Below, one piece after another: positions 1 to 7,753 of a DNA stretch of 64,000 nt. The notes beneath the pieces were generated by a model, which saw only the letters and a program-made list of their open reading frames with translations, did no database searches and was not told where the DNA came from. Source of the DNA: Massilia sp. 9I (GTDB lineage Bacteria > Pseudomonadota > Gammaproteobacteria > Burkholderiales > Burkholderiaceae_D); assembly GCF_902506415.1 (NCBI RefSeq), contig NZ_LR733275.1, forward strand, positions 1 to 64,000. The letters run 5' to 3'. Position 1 is the first letter of the stretch, and every line of letters begins with the position of its first letter. The translations under genes were made by a program, and so were the position numbers.

Positions 1-190
1 CCGTCATCCCATTGCTGAGACAACGCTTAATACTTTTGTGAACATTTGATAATTTAAGTAATCACTGACCGAAGCCAGTGGCACCTTCATCAAACGCCCA
101 CACTTATCGACTGTTGATTGTTAAAGATCGGTATTCTGTACTACCTTGCTGCACCGTACGAAGCGTTGTGTTCGTCAGCAGCAGAGAAGT
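1..190 (-). promoter_or_regulatory. rRNA operon leader with boxA antitermination site (16S lies left of the window)
   Basis: Read on the minus strand, this stretch is transcribed leftward from the promoter at 194-222. It contains GATCTTTAACAATC (129 down to 116), a good match to boxA (TGCTCTTTAACAA), followed by ATAAGTGTGGGCG. That is the arrangement seen in proteobacterial rRNA leaders just ahead of 16S. The 16S gene itself would begin beyond position 1 and is not visible. The boxA match is seen; assignment to the 16S leader rather than the 16S-23S spacer rests on the strong promoter only ~65 bases upstream. Confidence 0.7.
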
Positions 191-193
191 GAG

Positions 194-222
194 ATTATGC
201 AGTGTTTCGCGTTTCTCGTCAA
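194..222 (-). promoter_or_regulatory. Sigma70 promoter of a leftward rRNA operon
   Basis: On the minus strand there is TTGACG (222-217), a 17-base spacer and CATAAT (199-194), a near-consensus sigma70 promoter with ideal spacing. It is followed by the boxA leader, as expected of an rrn promoter. No open frame starts between it and the window edge. Confidence 0.72.
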
Positions 223-319
223 CCCCTCGTTCGCTTCGATTTCAGATTTTCCTGTTGAGCTTGTTCCCGTAACCACTTGATTACGTTAACGTTTTTTACT
301 CACACCGAAGCGGAGGCGA

Positions 320-349
320 ACTATAGCAAATCGCGATGTGTTCGCGCAA
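320..349 (-). promoter_or_regulatory. Possible second (upstream) rRNA promoter
   Basis: On the minus strand TTGCGC (349-344) and TATAGT (325-320) are separated by 18 bases. Tandem promoters are usual for rRNA operons, and this one lies ~125 bases upstream of the stronger candidate at 194-222. It is weaker and is offered only as a possible P1. Confidence 0.35.
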
Positions 350-381
350 GAGTAAATCGCTGGTGTTGTTTCGGCGCCGCC

Positions 382-1306
382 TCAGGCGTCGAGTACGTGA
401 CTGCGGAGCTGCTGTGCGTCCTGCAGCGGTGTGGCGCCGAACAGCCTGCGGTATTCCCTGCTGAACTGGGACGGGCTTTCATAGCCAACCTGATAGGCCA
501 CCGTCGCCGCTTCCTGCCCCCCCACTCATGAGGCGACGACGCGCCTCGAGCAACCTTACCTGCTTCTGATACTGCAGGGGACTCATGATCGTGGCCGTCT
601 TGAAGCGGCGATGCAAGACGGAAGGACTGAGGTGTACCACCTGGGCTAACTCGGCAATGCGGAGCGGCTCGTCGTAATGCTCACGGATCCAGGAAATCGC
701 CCTGCTGACAGCCTGCTCATGGTGGCCTCCCGCCACGGCGCGGCGTAGAGACATACCGCCCGGTCCAGTAAGGAGGTGGTACATGATTTCCTGCTTAATC
801 AGGCGCCCAAGCACCGGCAAGTCGCCGGGACGCTCGAGCAGGCGCAGGAGACGCAGGAAAACGTCCAACAATGCCTCGCTTGCGCGATGCACGGTCACGA
901 TCGATCCGTCGTCGCGCTCCGGCAAGGGTGGCAAGTCCATCTCCAGCATAAAGGCGGCAATCTCCTTGGGGTCGATATCCACCCGCAATCCGTAATATGG
1001 CTCGGTTGTCGTCGCCTTTACGATGCGGCCGGCTACGGGCATCGCGACGCCGGTCTGCACATACTGTGCTGGTCCGTAATGCAGCACGCGGTCTCCGACC
1101 AGCATTTCCTTGTGTCCCTGGACGATCATGCACATCGAGGGTTGCAGCATGCCCCTCCCCGCCGGCGTCGGTGCGGACCGGCGGATCAGAGTAAGCCAGG
1201 GAAGTGCCGTGCCGATATCGTCGGCGGTGTCGGCACGGGTGGAAAAACGCCGGTGCACCTCAAGCAGCAAGGCGAGATGCGCGGGTTGATCAGAGGGCGT
1301 GTTCAT
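382..1306 (-). CDS. AraC family transcriptional regulator, frameshifted near its C-terminus
   Basis: The protein begins [11 protein letters not shown] at 1306. An N-terminal AraC-type cupin-like domain (PF06719 type; [14 protein letters not shown] region) is followed by the two-helix DNA-binding domain ([18 protein letters not shown], then [11 protein letters not shown]). The frame then meets a run of seven C (about 518-524, plus strand) and the uninterrupted frame stops at 479. Reading on in the shifted frame gives [16 protein letters not shown] and [12 protein letters not shown], exactly the conserved end of this family, with a stop at 382. The gene is therefore full length apart from a one-base change in the homopolymer, which is a real mutation, a phase-variable tract or a sequencing error. 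Its start overlaps the end of the upstream aldehyde dehydrogenase gene by 17 bases, so the two are probably cotranscribed. Confidence 0.85.
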
Positions 1307-2720
1307 AACCGAGCAATGCTTTGGGTTCCAGATACTGTTCCAATCCGAATATCCCGAACTCCCGTCCGAGACCAGACTGCTTGAAGCCGCCGAAAGGCGC
1401 TGCCGGCTCATCATACAGCCCGTTGATGAAGACGCGTCCGGCCAGGATGCGCGCGGCCACACGGTTCGCACGTGCGAGGTCGCCCGAGAACACGTAGGCG
1501 TGCAAGCCGTAGATGGTATCGTTCGCCAGGCGCACTGCTTCCTCCTCGTCCTCATAGGCGATCACCGACAGCACCGGTCCGAAGATCTCCTCGCGTGCAA
1601 TGCGCATGTCGTTGTGCACGCCGCCGAACACCGTCGGCCGCACGAAGTATCCGTGGTCCAGTCCTTGCGGCCGGCCCAGGCCGCCCGTCAACAAGCGCGC
1701 GCCCTCGTCAATGCCGCGCTGGATATATCCTTGCACGCGTTCATATTGCGTACGGGTGACCATCGGTCCGATCACCGTCGCCGGGTCGCGCGGGTCGCCA
1801 ACCTGAAGAGCGTCGAAGGCGCGGACGATCAATGCATGTGCTTCCTCCAGTCGGGCGCGCGGTACCAACAGGCGCGATCCGGCGAGGCATGCCTGGCCGC
1901 TGTTGATGGTCGCCGCCATCGCCGCAAGCGGGACTGCTTTCGCAAAGTCGGCATCATCGAGCAGGATGGTCGGCGACTTGCCGCCCAGTTCCAGGGTAAC
2001 GCGTTTCATGGTGTCGACCGCGCCGCGCGCGATCGCCTTGCCCACGGCCGTGGAACCGGTGAAGGAGATCTTGGCGATATCCGGATGGCGCACGATCTCG
2101 GCGCCGACGGTGTCGCCACGTCCGGTCACGATGTTGAACAATCCCGGCGGCAGCCCGGCGCGATGCAGGACGCGGGTCAGCACCGCGGTCTGGCGGGCGC
2201 TCAGCTCGCTGGGTTTAATCACCGCCGTACTGCCGGCGGCAATCGCCATCGACAGCTTGCTGCAGATGAAGCCAATATTGGCATTCCATGGCGTGATCAG
2301 GCCAACCACCCCCAGCGGCTCCATCCTCACCCGGGCGCTTGCGATCTGGCGTTCGAAAGCGTAGTCGGCCAGCAGCGTGCGCGCGGCAGCGAAGGACGCG
2401 GCAGCGCGCTTTGCCGTGCCGGTCGAGGTGCGCACCGGTCCGCCATATTCCTCGATCATCTGGGTACTCAGCTCGTCTTCGGCGTCCGCTACTACTTCGT
2501 GCAGGCGCTGCAGCCAATCCATGCGTTGCGCGCGGGTGCTGCCTTGCAGTGCACGATAAGCCGACGAGGCGGCCGCGATTGCCGCTTGCGCGTCGACCTC
2601 ATCGGCAAGCACGACACGGGTGGCCGGTGCCTCGGTGACCGGGTCGATCAGGGTCAGCTCATCCTTGCCGTGCGGGGTGACAAATACGCCGTTGATATAG
2701 ATGCGGTCGATGGTTTGCAT
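1290..2720 (-). CDS. Aldehyde dehydrogenase family protein (NAD(P)-dependent)
   Basis: A 476-residue cytoplasmic enzyme of the usual length, oxidising an aldehyde to the carboxylate. Seen: the Rossmann region PWNANIGFICSKLSMA, the catalytic Glu motif LELGGKSP (about residue 243), the catalytic Cys motif NSGQACLAG (about residue 275) and the C-terminal PFGGFKQSGLGREFG. The ATG at 2720 is preceded by AGGAGG with good spacing. An open frame continues upstream to 2753 but lacks a comparable ribosome site. The physiological substrate cannot be told from sequence. Its 3' end overlaps the AraC regulator, which may control it. Confidence 0.93.
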   Translation of the reverse strand: MQTIDRIYINGVFVTPHGKDELTLIDPVTEAPATRVVLADEVDAQAAIAAASSAYRALQGSTRAQRMDWLQRLHEVVADAEDELSTQMIEEYGGPVRTSTGTAKRAAASFAAARTLLADYAFERQIASARVRMEPLGVVGLITPWNANIGFICSKLSMAIAAGSTAVIKPSELSARQTAVLTRVLHRAGLPPGLFNIVTGRGDTVGAEIVRHPDIAKISFTGSTAVGKAIARGAVDTMKRVTLELGGKSPTILLDDADFAKAVPLAAMAATINSGQACLAGSRLLVPRARLEEAHALIVRAFDALQVGDPRDPATVIGPMVTRTQYERVQGYIQRGIDEGARLLTGGLGRPQGLDHGYFVRPTVFGGVHNDMRIAREEIFGPVLSVIAYEDEEEAVRLANDTIYGLHAYVFSGDLARANRVAARILAGRVFINGLYDEPAAPFGGFKQSGLGREFGIFGLEQYLEPKALLGYEHAL

Positions 2721-2962
2721 GCTTCCTCCTGCGAAAAGTAGTCGAACCATCATAGGAGGTATGCGGTTCCCAGCGGTATCCAGATCCGCGTGAAGGATTG
2801 CCTGATCCTGCCATTGTGATTCGGCGACAGCAAGGTGTGACCGGGTCGCGACTCAGCTTGCGATCGGTATCAGATTCCCCTTGGCGTTCAGGACGCGGTG
2901 TTCCATAGTGGTTTCAACAGTGCGCGGATTGATGCTCCGGGCCTACGGCGTTCTGTTGAGCG

Positions 2963-3229
2963 ATGGAACAAATGCACAATCAACAAGAACGACATGACAT
3001 GGAGATGCGCAACATCATCGAAGAAGCGCATCGCCCTCCCGGGAGTTCAAGCCCTGTTCGGTTTTCAGACGATTGCCTTGTTCAACGATCGCTTCGAGGA
3101 ATTGGCTTACTACGGGAAGGCCTGCCACGCACTAGGGATGATCATGGTGATCATCTCGATTGCCGTGGTCATGACGCCGGCGATCGACTTCCGCAGCTGT
3201 CACAGCCACGCGACGGCGCCCATGGCAGG
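2963..3229 (+). pseudogene. Frameshifted DUF6328-like membrane protein remnant
   Basis: The start MEQMHNQQERHDMEMRNI reads in one frame from 2963. After EEA the match passes to the next frame as LPGVQALFGFQTIALFN and MIMVIISIAVVMTP, which resembles the small multi-spanning DUF6328 family. After about 3190 neither frame continues in a family-like way. At least one frameshift is therefore needed, and the C-terminal half seems lost. Family naming is from memory of the pattern and is moderate at best. A rightward terminator at 3648-3680 may once have served it. Confidence 0.5.
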
Positions 3230-3344
3230 CAAGTGTGGGCGCGGGCGTAGGCACGCTGGCTCCTATCAGGCTTCCGGTCGTCCTACCGCGTCGCGAGCAC
3301 ACAAACTGAGTAGCTCGGCCATGTGTGAATTGTCGAACAGATGA

Positions 3345-3647
3345 GGTTTTTTGCACCCGGATAATGCGTCAGGTCACAGCGATGATCGTTTGATCGAACT
3401 GAGACCTGGGCGCCATGGTCGAAGCACGTCAGCTGCAAGACGCAGCACAAGTTTCTTGAACTGGGCTGCACTCGCCAAACCCAAAGTTCCGGTATCGGGG
3501 GGAGCGTATACGGAGGCGAGTGTTGGCCCAGCCGTGCACAGTACCGGCGGCGGCGGTGAACTGGGCAAGGCGGATTCGTGGATCCGCCGCCCGCCGCCCC
3601 GCGGTGACGCACAGCTGGGAATCCTGGCGGACTATCCGCCAGGCTGA
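3345..3647. other. Stretch with no recognisable gene
   Basis: About 300 bases between the DUF6328-like remnant and the terminator pair. Frames on both strands are open for up to ~100 codons but give low-complexity, Arg- and Pro-rich translations with no family resemblance and no convincing ribosome site. I see only decayed sequence here. Confidence 0.5.
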
Positions 3648-3680
3648 AGCCTCGGTGAAGAGCCGGGGCTTTTCTTTTTT
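3648..3680 (+). terminator. Rho-independent terminator, rightward
   Basis: Stem AGCCTCGG / CCGGGGCT (one G-U pair), a 7-base loop, then a T-rich tail TTTCTTTTTT. No intact plus-strand gene lies directly upstream, so it may be left over from the broken gene at 2963. Confidence 0.65.
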
Positions 3681-3688
3681 AGACAGAT

Positions 3689-3728
3689 AAAAAGCAAAAA
3701 GCCCGCTCAGTTCAACTGAGCGGGCTTT
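3689..3728 (-). terminator. Strong Rho-independent terminator after 5S rRNA
   Basis: A 15-bp perfect stem (AAAGCCCGCTCAGTT and its complement, one-base loop) followed on the minus strand by TTTTTGCTTTTT. It lies 13 bases past the 3' end of the 5S gene, as expected for the end of an rRNA operon. Confidence 0.9.
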
Positions 3729-3740
3729 CGCATATAACTA

Positions 3741-3841
3741 GCCTGACGATAACCTACTTTCACACTGGTTGCAGCACTATCATCGGCGCAAAGTCGTTTC
3801 ACGGTCCTGTTCGGGATGGGAAGGGGTGGGACCGACTTGCT
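3741..3841 (-). rRNA. rrf: 5S ribosomal RNA, truncated at its 5' end
   Basis: The minus strand reads as proteobacterial 5S rRNA from AGCAAGTCGGTCCCACCCC through CCGTGAAACGACTTTGCGCC to GTTATCGTCAGGC. About 101 bases are present. The first dozen or so (normally GCCTGATGACCAT) are missing, and the sequence passes at 3841/3842 into the icmF 3' region. The complementary ends of the molecule therefore cannot pair into helix I. No 23S gene lies upstream (to the right). This is either a genuine rearrangement or an assembly misjoin at an rRNA repeat. Confidence 0.85.
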
Positions 3842-4352
3842 CATCAACCGCGAATGGGGCCTGGCCAAGAACGAGAACCCGAACCAGGGGGCCTATATCA
3901 TCGACGAACTGACCGACCTGGTCGAAGAGCAGGTGATGCAGGAGTTCGAGCGCATCGCCGAGCGCGGTGGCGTGCTGGGCGCGATGGAGACCGGCTACCA
4001 GCGCGGCAAGATCCAGGAAGAGTCGATGCTGTACGAGCACCAGAAGCACGACGGCACCCTGCCGATCATTGGCGTGAACACCTTCCGCAACCCGAATGGC
4101 GCGGGGGCCCCGGCAACCATCGAGCTGGCCCGTTCCACCGACGACGAGAAGCAGTCGCAGCTGACCCGCCTAAACGCCTTCCATGCACGCAATGCCGATG
4201 GAGCGCCAGCCGCCCTGGCCGCGCTGCAGCAGGCCGCGATCGACAACGAGAACGTGTTCGCGAAGCTGATGGACGCGGTGCGCGTCTGCTCGCTGGGCCA
4301 GATCACGACCGCGCTGTTCGAGGTTGGCGGGCAGTATCGCCGCAATATGTAG
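3842..4352 (+). pseudogene. icmF: 3' fragment of icmF (fused isobutyryl-CoA mutase), joined to 5S rRNA
   Basis: The last ~170 codons of the coenzyme-B12 acyl-CoA mutase with fused G-protein chaperone. Seen: INREWGLAKNENPNQGAY, LTDLVEEQVMQEFERIAE, GGVLGAMETGYQRGKIQ, PIIGVNTFRNPNG, and the family's exact C-terminus LFEVGGQYRRNM. The intact protein has about 1,090 residues, so roughly 85% is absent. The frame stays open into the 5S sequence (an in-frame ATG at 3816), but that is chance. A protein made from it would lack the cofactor and substrate barrels and could not be a mutase. Family identity is firm; whether the break is real is open. Confidence 0.85.
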
Positions 4353-4387
4353 CGATAGCAGCGCCGTCGCCTGATAGAAAGAAGAAC

Positions 4388-4690
4388 GTGGGATTCCTTC
4401 CCCTCCTGGCCGTCACTGAGCTTGGCCTGGAGAAGCGCTGTCTCACCTGCGGCGAATTCTGGCCCGCAGATCGCGAGTTCTTCGAGGCGATGGCGAAAAC
4501 GCGCGACCGGCTTTCCACGCGCTGCCTGGCATGTATCGCGGCGAAGAATTGGCAGTTTGCCCGAACGGATGGGAAAGCCGCCGAACACAAAGGTATATCG
4601 GAGCCGGCAAACGGGAGAAGTACCGTCGGTCGAACCTGCACCCTTACCGATGCCTTGTTTTCAGGATTCGAACTGAATTCACGTTCATGA
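4388..4690 (+). CDS. Small putative zinc-ribbon protein
   Basis: About 100 residues from a GTG at 4388, 35 bases after the icmF stop. Two CxxC pairs (KRCLTCGEFWPAD and CLACIAAKNW) suggest a small zinc-binding fold. I have an impression of similar short proteins in Massilia relatives. The last ~35 residues look unlike the rest and may be readthrough past an ancestral stop. The start is uncertain because the upstream purine-rich GAAAGAAGAA is only a modest ribosome site. Function unknown; it was probably cotranscribed with icmF. Confidence 0.5.
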   Translation: MGFLPLLAVTELGLEKRCLTCGEFWPADREFFEAMAKTRDRLSTRCLACIAAKNWQFARTDGKAAEHKGISEPANGRSTVGRTCTLTDALFSGFELNSRS

Positions 4691-4701
4691 GTTGTGAAAA
4701 C

Positions 4702-4735
4702 AAAAAACCCGCTGCCTAAGGGCTAACGGGTTTTT
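4702..4735 (-). terminator. Bidirectional terminator between the zinc-ribbon gene and tRNA-Ser
   Basis: AAAAAACCCG and CGGGTTTTT pair around a loop that itself pairs (TAGCC/GGC). Runs of A and T on both sides let it end leftward transcription from tRNA-Ser and rightward transcription from 4388. Confidence 0.75.
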
Positions 4736-4738
4736 CGA

Positions 4739-4761
4739 TTGTTAAAGAATTTCTTTAACAA
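4739..4761. repeat. Perfect palindrome with boxA-like arms
   Basis: TTGTTAAAGAA, one base, TTCTTTAACAA: 11-bp perfect arms. Each arm matches the core of boxA, and GATTGTTAAAGA is shared with the rRNA leader at 116-127. It sits 8 bases from the tRNA-Ser 3' end, so a processing or antitermination role is possible. Confidence 0.6.
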
Positions 4762-4768
4762 AGTTTCC

Positions 4769-4861
4769 TGGCGGAGACGGTGGGATTCGAACCCACGATA
4801 CGGGTATAAGCCGTATGCTTCCTTAGCAGGGAAGTGCCTTCGGCCACTCGGCCACGTCTCC
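4769..4861 (-). tRNA. tRNA-Ser (anticodon GCT)
   Basis: The minus strand begins GGAGACGTGGCCGAGTGG and ends CCACCGTCTCCGCCA, with CCA encoded. The acceptor stem GGAGACG/CGTCTCC is perfect. The anticodon loop reads CTGCTAA, and the T arm GGTTCGAATCC is present. The long variable arm (about 93 nt in total) fits the serine class. It lies 100 bases downstream of lysC, in the same orientation. Confidence 0.97.
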
Positions 4862-4961
4862 AATCAGAGCTGACTAACTTGTCAGTCAGCGCTGAGTGCA
4901 GGCATCTTAAGGGCTGGTGTTCGTTGCGTCAAGGACGCACGCCCAAAAATTTTGAAAATTG

Positions 4962-6209
4962 TTAAGCTTGCTCTAGGTTAAAAGCTTTGTGCAGAGCACG
5001 CACCGCCAGCTCCATGTATTTCTCGTCGATCAGGACGGAAATCTTGATCTCGGAGGTCGAGATCATCATGATGTTGATGCCCTCTTCCGACAGCGTACGG
5101 AACATCTGCGAGGCCACACCGACGTGGCTACGCATGCCCACGCCCACCGCCGACACCTTCGACACCTTCGCGTCGCCGATCACCTTGGTCGCGCCCAGCG
5201 ACTCGCGCTGGCTTTCCAGCACGCTCATCGCCTTGACGTAATCATTGCGCGGCACGGTGAAGGTGAAGTCGGTCTTGCCGTCCACCGACTGGTTCTGAAT
5301 GATCATGTCCACTTCAACATTGGCGTCCGCGATAGGGCCAAGGATATGGTAGGCGACGCCCGGCTTGTCCGGCACGCCCAGGACGGTGATCTTGGCTTCA
5401 TCGCGATGAAAGGCGATACCGGAGATGACGGCTTGTTCCATGTTGCTTTCTTCCTCAAACGAAATCAGGGTGCCGGAGTTCGCTTCTTCTTCCAGCGGCA
5501 TCAGGGGATCGGTCAGCGACGACAGCACGCGCGTCGGGACCTGGTAGTTACCTGCGAATTCGACCGAACGCGTCTGCAGGACTTTCGAGCCCAGCGACGC
5601 CAGTTCCAGCATCTCTTCGAAGGTGATCTTGCTCAGGCGGCGCGCCTCGTCCACCACGCGCGGGTCGGTCGTGTACACGCCGTCCACGTCAGTGTAGATC
5701 AGGCACTCGTCGGCCTTCAATGCCGCCGCGATCGCCACCGCCGAGGTATCGGAACCGCCGCGGCCCAGCGTCGAGATATTGCCATCTTCGTCCATGCCCT
5801 GGAAACCCGTGATGATGACGATCTTGCCCTGGCTCAGGTCGTTGCGCACGCGGGTGTCGTCGATCGACTGGATGCGCGCCTTGGTGAACGAGGAGTCGGT
5901 GCGGATGCCGGCCTGCCAGCCGGTGTACGAGACCGCATCCTTGCCGATCGCCAGCAGGGCCATCGCCAGCAGGCCGACCGAGACCTGCTCGCCGGTCGAG
6001 GCAATCATGTCCAGTTCGCGCGGGTCCGGCTGCGGCATGATTTCCTTGGCCAGCGCGATCAGGCGGTTGGTTTCACCGGACATCGCGGACGGCACCACCA
6101 CGATCTGGTGGCCGGCATCATGCCACTTGGCCACACGGGCCGCGACATTCTTGATACGGTCCGTCGAGCCCATCGACGTCCCGCCATATTTGTGGACAAT
6201 TAAAGCCAT
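4962..6209 (-). CDS. lysC: Aspartate kinase
   Basis: Phosphorylates aspartate, the first step toward lysine, methionine and threonine. At 415 residues it has the length of the monofunctional enzyme. Seen: the N-terminal KYGGTSMGSTDRIKNVA, the kinase motif STLGRGGSDTSAVAIA, and two C-terminal ACT domains (about 265-415, including PGVAYHILGPIADANVEVD and ISTSEIKISVLI) that bind feedback inhibitors. The ATG at 6209 is preceded by a purine-rich site (CCTCCTGA on the plus strand). It sits alone between tilS and tRNA-Ser, with a 140-base AT-rich leader holding an inverted repeat. Confidence 0.97.
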   Translation of the reverse strand: MALIVHKYGGTSMGSTDRIKNVAARVAKWHDAGHQIVVVPSAMSGETNRLIALAKEIMPQPDPRELDMIASTGEQVSVGLLAMALLAIGKDAVSYTGWQAGIRTDSSFTKARIQSIDDTRVRNDLSQGKIVIITGFQGMDEDGNISTLGRGGSDTSAVAIAAALKADECLIYTDVDGVYTTDPRVVDEARRLSKITFEEMLELASLGSKVLQTRSVEFAGNYQVPTRVLSSLTDPLMPLEEEANSGTLISFEEESNMEQAVISGIAFHRDEAKITVLGVPDKPGVAYHILGPIADANVEVDMIIQNQSVDGKTDFTFTVPRNDYVKAMSVLESQRESLGATKVIGDAKVSKVSAVGVGMRSHVGVASQMFRTLSEEGINIMMISTSEIKISVLIDEKYMELAVRALHKAFNLEQA

Positions 6210-6301
6210 ATCAGGAGGGTTCCAGCTTGTTGAAAGATCAAAAGGGGACCCTTACGATACCATGCTGCAGCGCAGTATCACAAGACTGGCAGGGCAAAAA
6301 G

Positions 6302-6341
6302 CTATACGAAAAGAAAATAAAGTAATACCTTTTTCGTATAG
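6302..6341. repeat. AT-rich 11-bp inverted repeat between tilS and lysC
   Basis: CTATACGAAAA and TTTTCGTATAG are perfect complements separated by 18 AT-rich bases. It lies just past the tilS stop and ~95 bases before the lysC start. It could be a weak terminator for tilS or an operator in the lysC leader. No proper T-run follows the stem on the minus strand, so the role is undecided. Confidence 0.5.
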
Positions 6342-6349
6342 AAACTTTG

Positions 6350-7753
6350 CTAAGTCGATTGCCAACGCAAGGCGATGCAGGCGCCCTGCCCTGCACGCTG
6401 GTAGCGGCAATCCATGCCGATGGCGGCGGCGTACAGCAGGTCGCGGTCGGCCCATACCAGGGGCGCGCGCTCGCGCTCCCAGGCCGGCACGCCCAGCGCC
6501 TGGTAGTGCGCCTTCAGGCCCCGGGTCGGACGGTTGGCTGCCGGCTTGAGGCGCTCGCCGCCCTTGCGGAAGTCGATCGTGAGAAGCTGACTCTTCAGCC
6601 AGGCCGGATCGAAGCCGTGATCGGCCACCTCGAAGTGCAGCACGCCGCCGTAGGCCGGAAAAGCCAGCGATGCCTCTCCGCGCCAAGAGAAGCTTTCGCC
6701 TTCCTTGATCAACACGCCCTCGTCGTCCGGGTCGCGCATGCCGGCCAGGTCCGGCAACTTGGGCGTGATGTGGAGCTTGCCGCGGTGGCGGCGGATGTGG
6801 CAGGCCGGGTGCGTGACCTTGAGCTGGGCATCTTCGCGCGCCGAAAACAGCTGCGACACCATCTCGCCCAGCCAGGCGGTCGAGGGCATCGCCAGGCCAC
6901 GGCTGGCAAACAGATGACGCAGCATGTTGTCGGCGCGATCGCGGCTGAGCTGCTGCAGGCGCACCAGGTCGATGGTGTCGCCGTCGAGACAAGCCGCCAG
7001 GTCCTGCGCGGCCACCTCATCGAGGATGCGCTGGGCCGCCTGCACGTGCGCGGCGCCGCGGGCGAGGCGCTGCTGGTAGCCGGGGAAGCTGGCGCCCAGC
7101 GCCGGCATCACCCCATGGCGCAGCGCATTGCGGGCGTAGCGCGGATCGCTATTCGATTCGTCCTCGACCCATGCCAGGCCTTGTTCAGCGGCGTAGTCTT
7201 CCAGCTGCGCGCGCGCGAGCGGCAACAGCGGACGCGCCATCACCAGTTCCGGATCGCCCAGCAGGCCGGGCGCGCGGTTGGCCGCATCCATGCCGGACAG
7301 GCCGGCCGGACCCGAACCGCGCAGCAGTTGCAGCAGCACGGTTTCGGCCTGGTCGTCGAGGTGGTGGGCAGTGAGTAGCAGCGGTACGCCGTGAGCGACG
7401 CACATCTCGCCCAGCGCCCGGTAGCGCAGCTTGCGCGCGGCCGCCTCGGTACCGTCTTTACCTTTGAGGACTTCCACACGGCGGTAGTCGAACGCGATGC
7501 CGAGCGCTGAACAAGCCTGCTCGCAGTGCGCCTGCCAGGCATCGGCATTTTGACTCAGTCCATGGTGGACGTGGAAAGCATGCAGCGCGATGCCCGCTTC
7601 TACCGCCCAGGCGTGCGCAAGCCGCAGCAGCGCCATCGAATCGAGGCCGCCGCTGCAGGCGATCGCAAGGGAGGAAAAAGAATACGTGTCGCGCAGGCCT
7701 TGCATGGCCTGCGCAAAGACTGCCGGGACGACCCAGGCACGGGTAGCACTCAC
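6350..7753 (-). CDS. tilS: tRNA(Ile)-lysidine synthetase
   Basis: Converts C34 of the CAU-anticodon isoleucine tRNA to lysidine using ATP and lysine, which is essential for AUA decoding. At 467 residues it has the length of the long TilS form. The PP-loop SGGLDS is at residues 34-39. [11 protein letters not shown] and [19 protein letters not shown] are conserved N-domain motifs, and the C-terminal half carries the tRNA-binding domains (RPTRGLK). The start is a GTG that overlaps the accA stop (GTGA), so it is coupled to accA. Together with cysS, the glycosylase gene and accA it forms one leftward run. Confidence 0.95.
   Translation of the reverse strand: MSATRAWVVPAVFAQAMQGLRDTYSFSSLAIACSGGLDSMALLRLAHAWAVEAGIALHAFHVHHGLSQNADAWQAHCEQACSALGIAFDYRRVEVLKGKDGTEAAARKLRYRALGEMCVAHGVPLLLTAHHLDDQAETVLLQLLRGSGPAGLSGMDAANRAPGLLGDPELVMARPLLPLARAQLEDYAAEQGLAWVEDESNSDPRYARNALRHGVMPALGASFPGYQQRLARGAAHVQAAQRILDEVAAQDLAACLDGDTIDLVRLQQLSRDRADNMLRHLFASRGLAMPSTAWLGEMVSQLFSAREDAQLKVTHPACHIRRHRGKLHITPKLPDLAGMRDPDDEGVLIKEGESFSWRGEASLAFPAYGGVLHFEVADHGFDPAWLKSQLLTIDFRKGGERLKPAANRPTRGLKAHYQALGVPAWERERAPLVWADRDLLYAAAIGMDCRYQRAGQGACIALRWQST

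Noticed and set aside
3351..3647. A 98-codon plus-strand frame ending just before a terminator
   Set aside because: Position is suggestive, but the composition is low-complexity, with no ribosome site and no recognisable domain.
3816..3841. A start codon at 3816 that would give a 178-residue chimeric protein
   Set aside because: The first codons are 5S rRNA sequence and there is no ribosome site; the mutase part is a non-functional stump.
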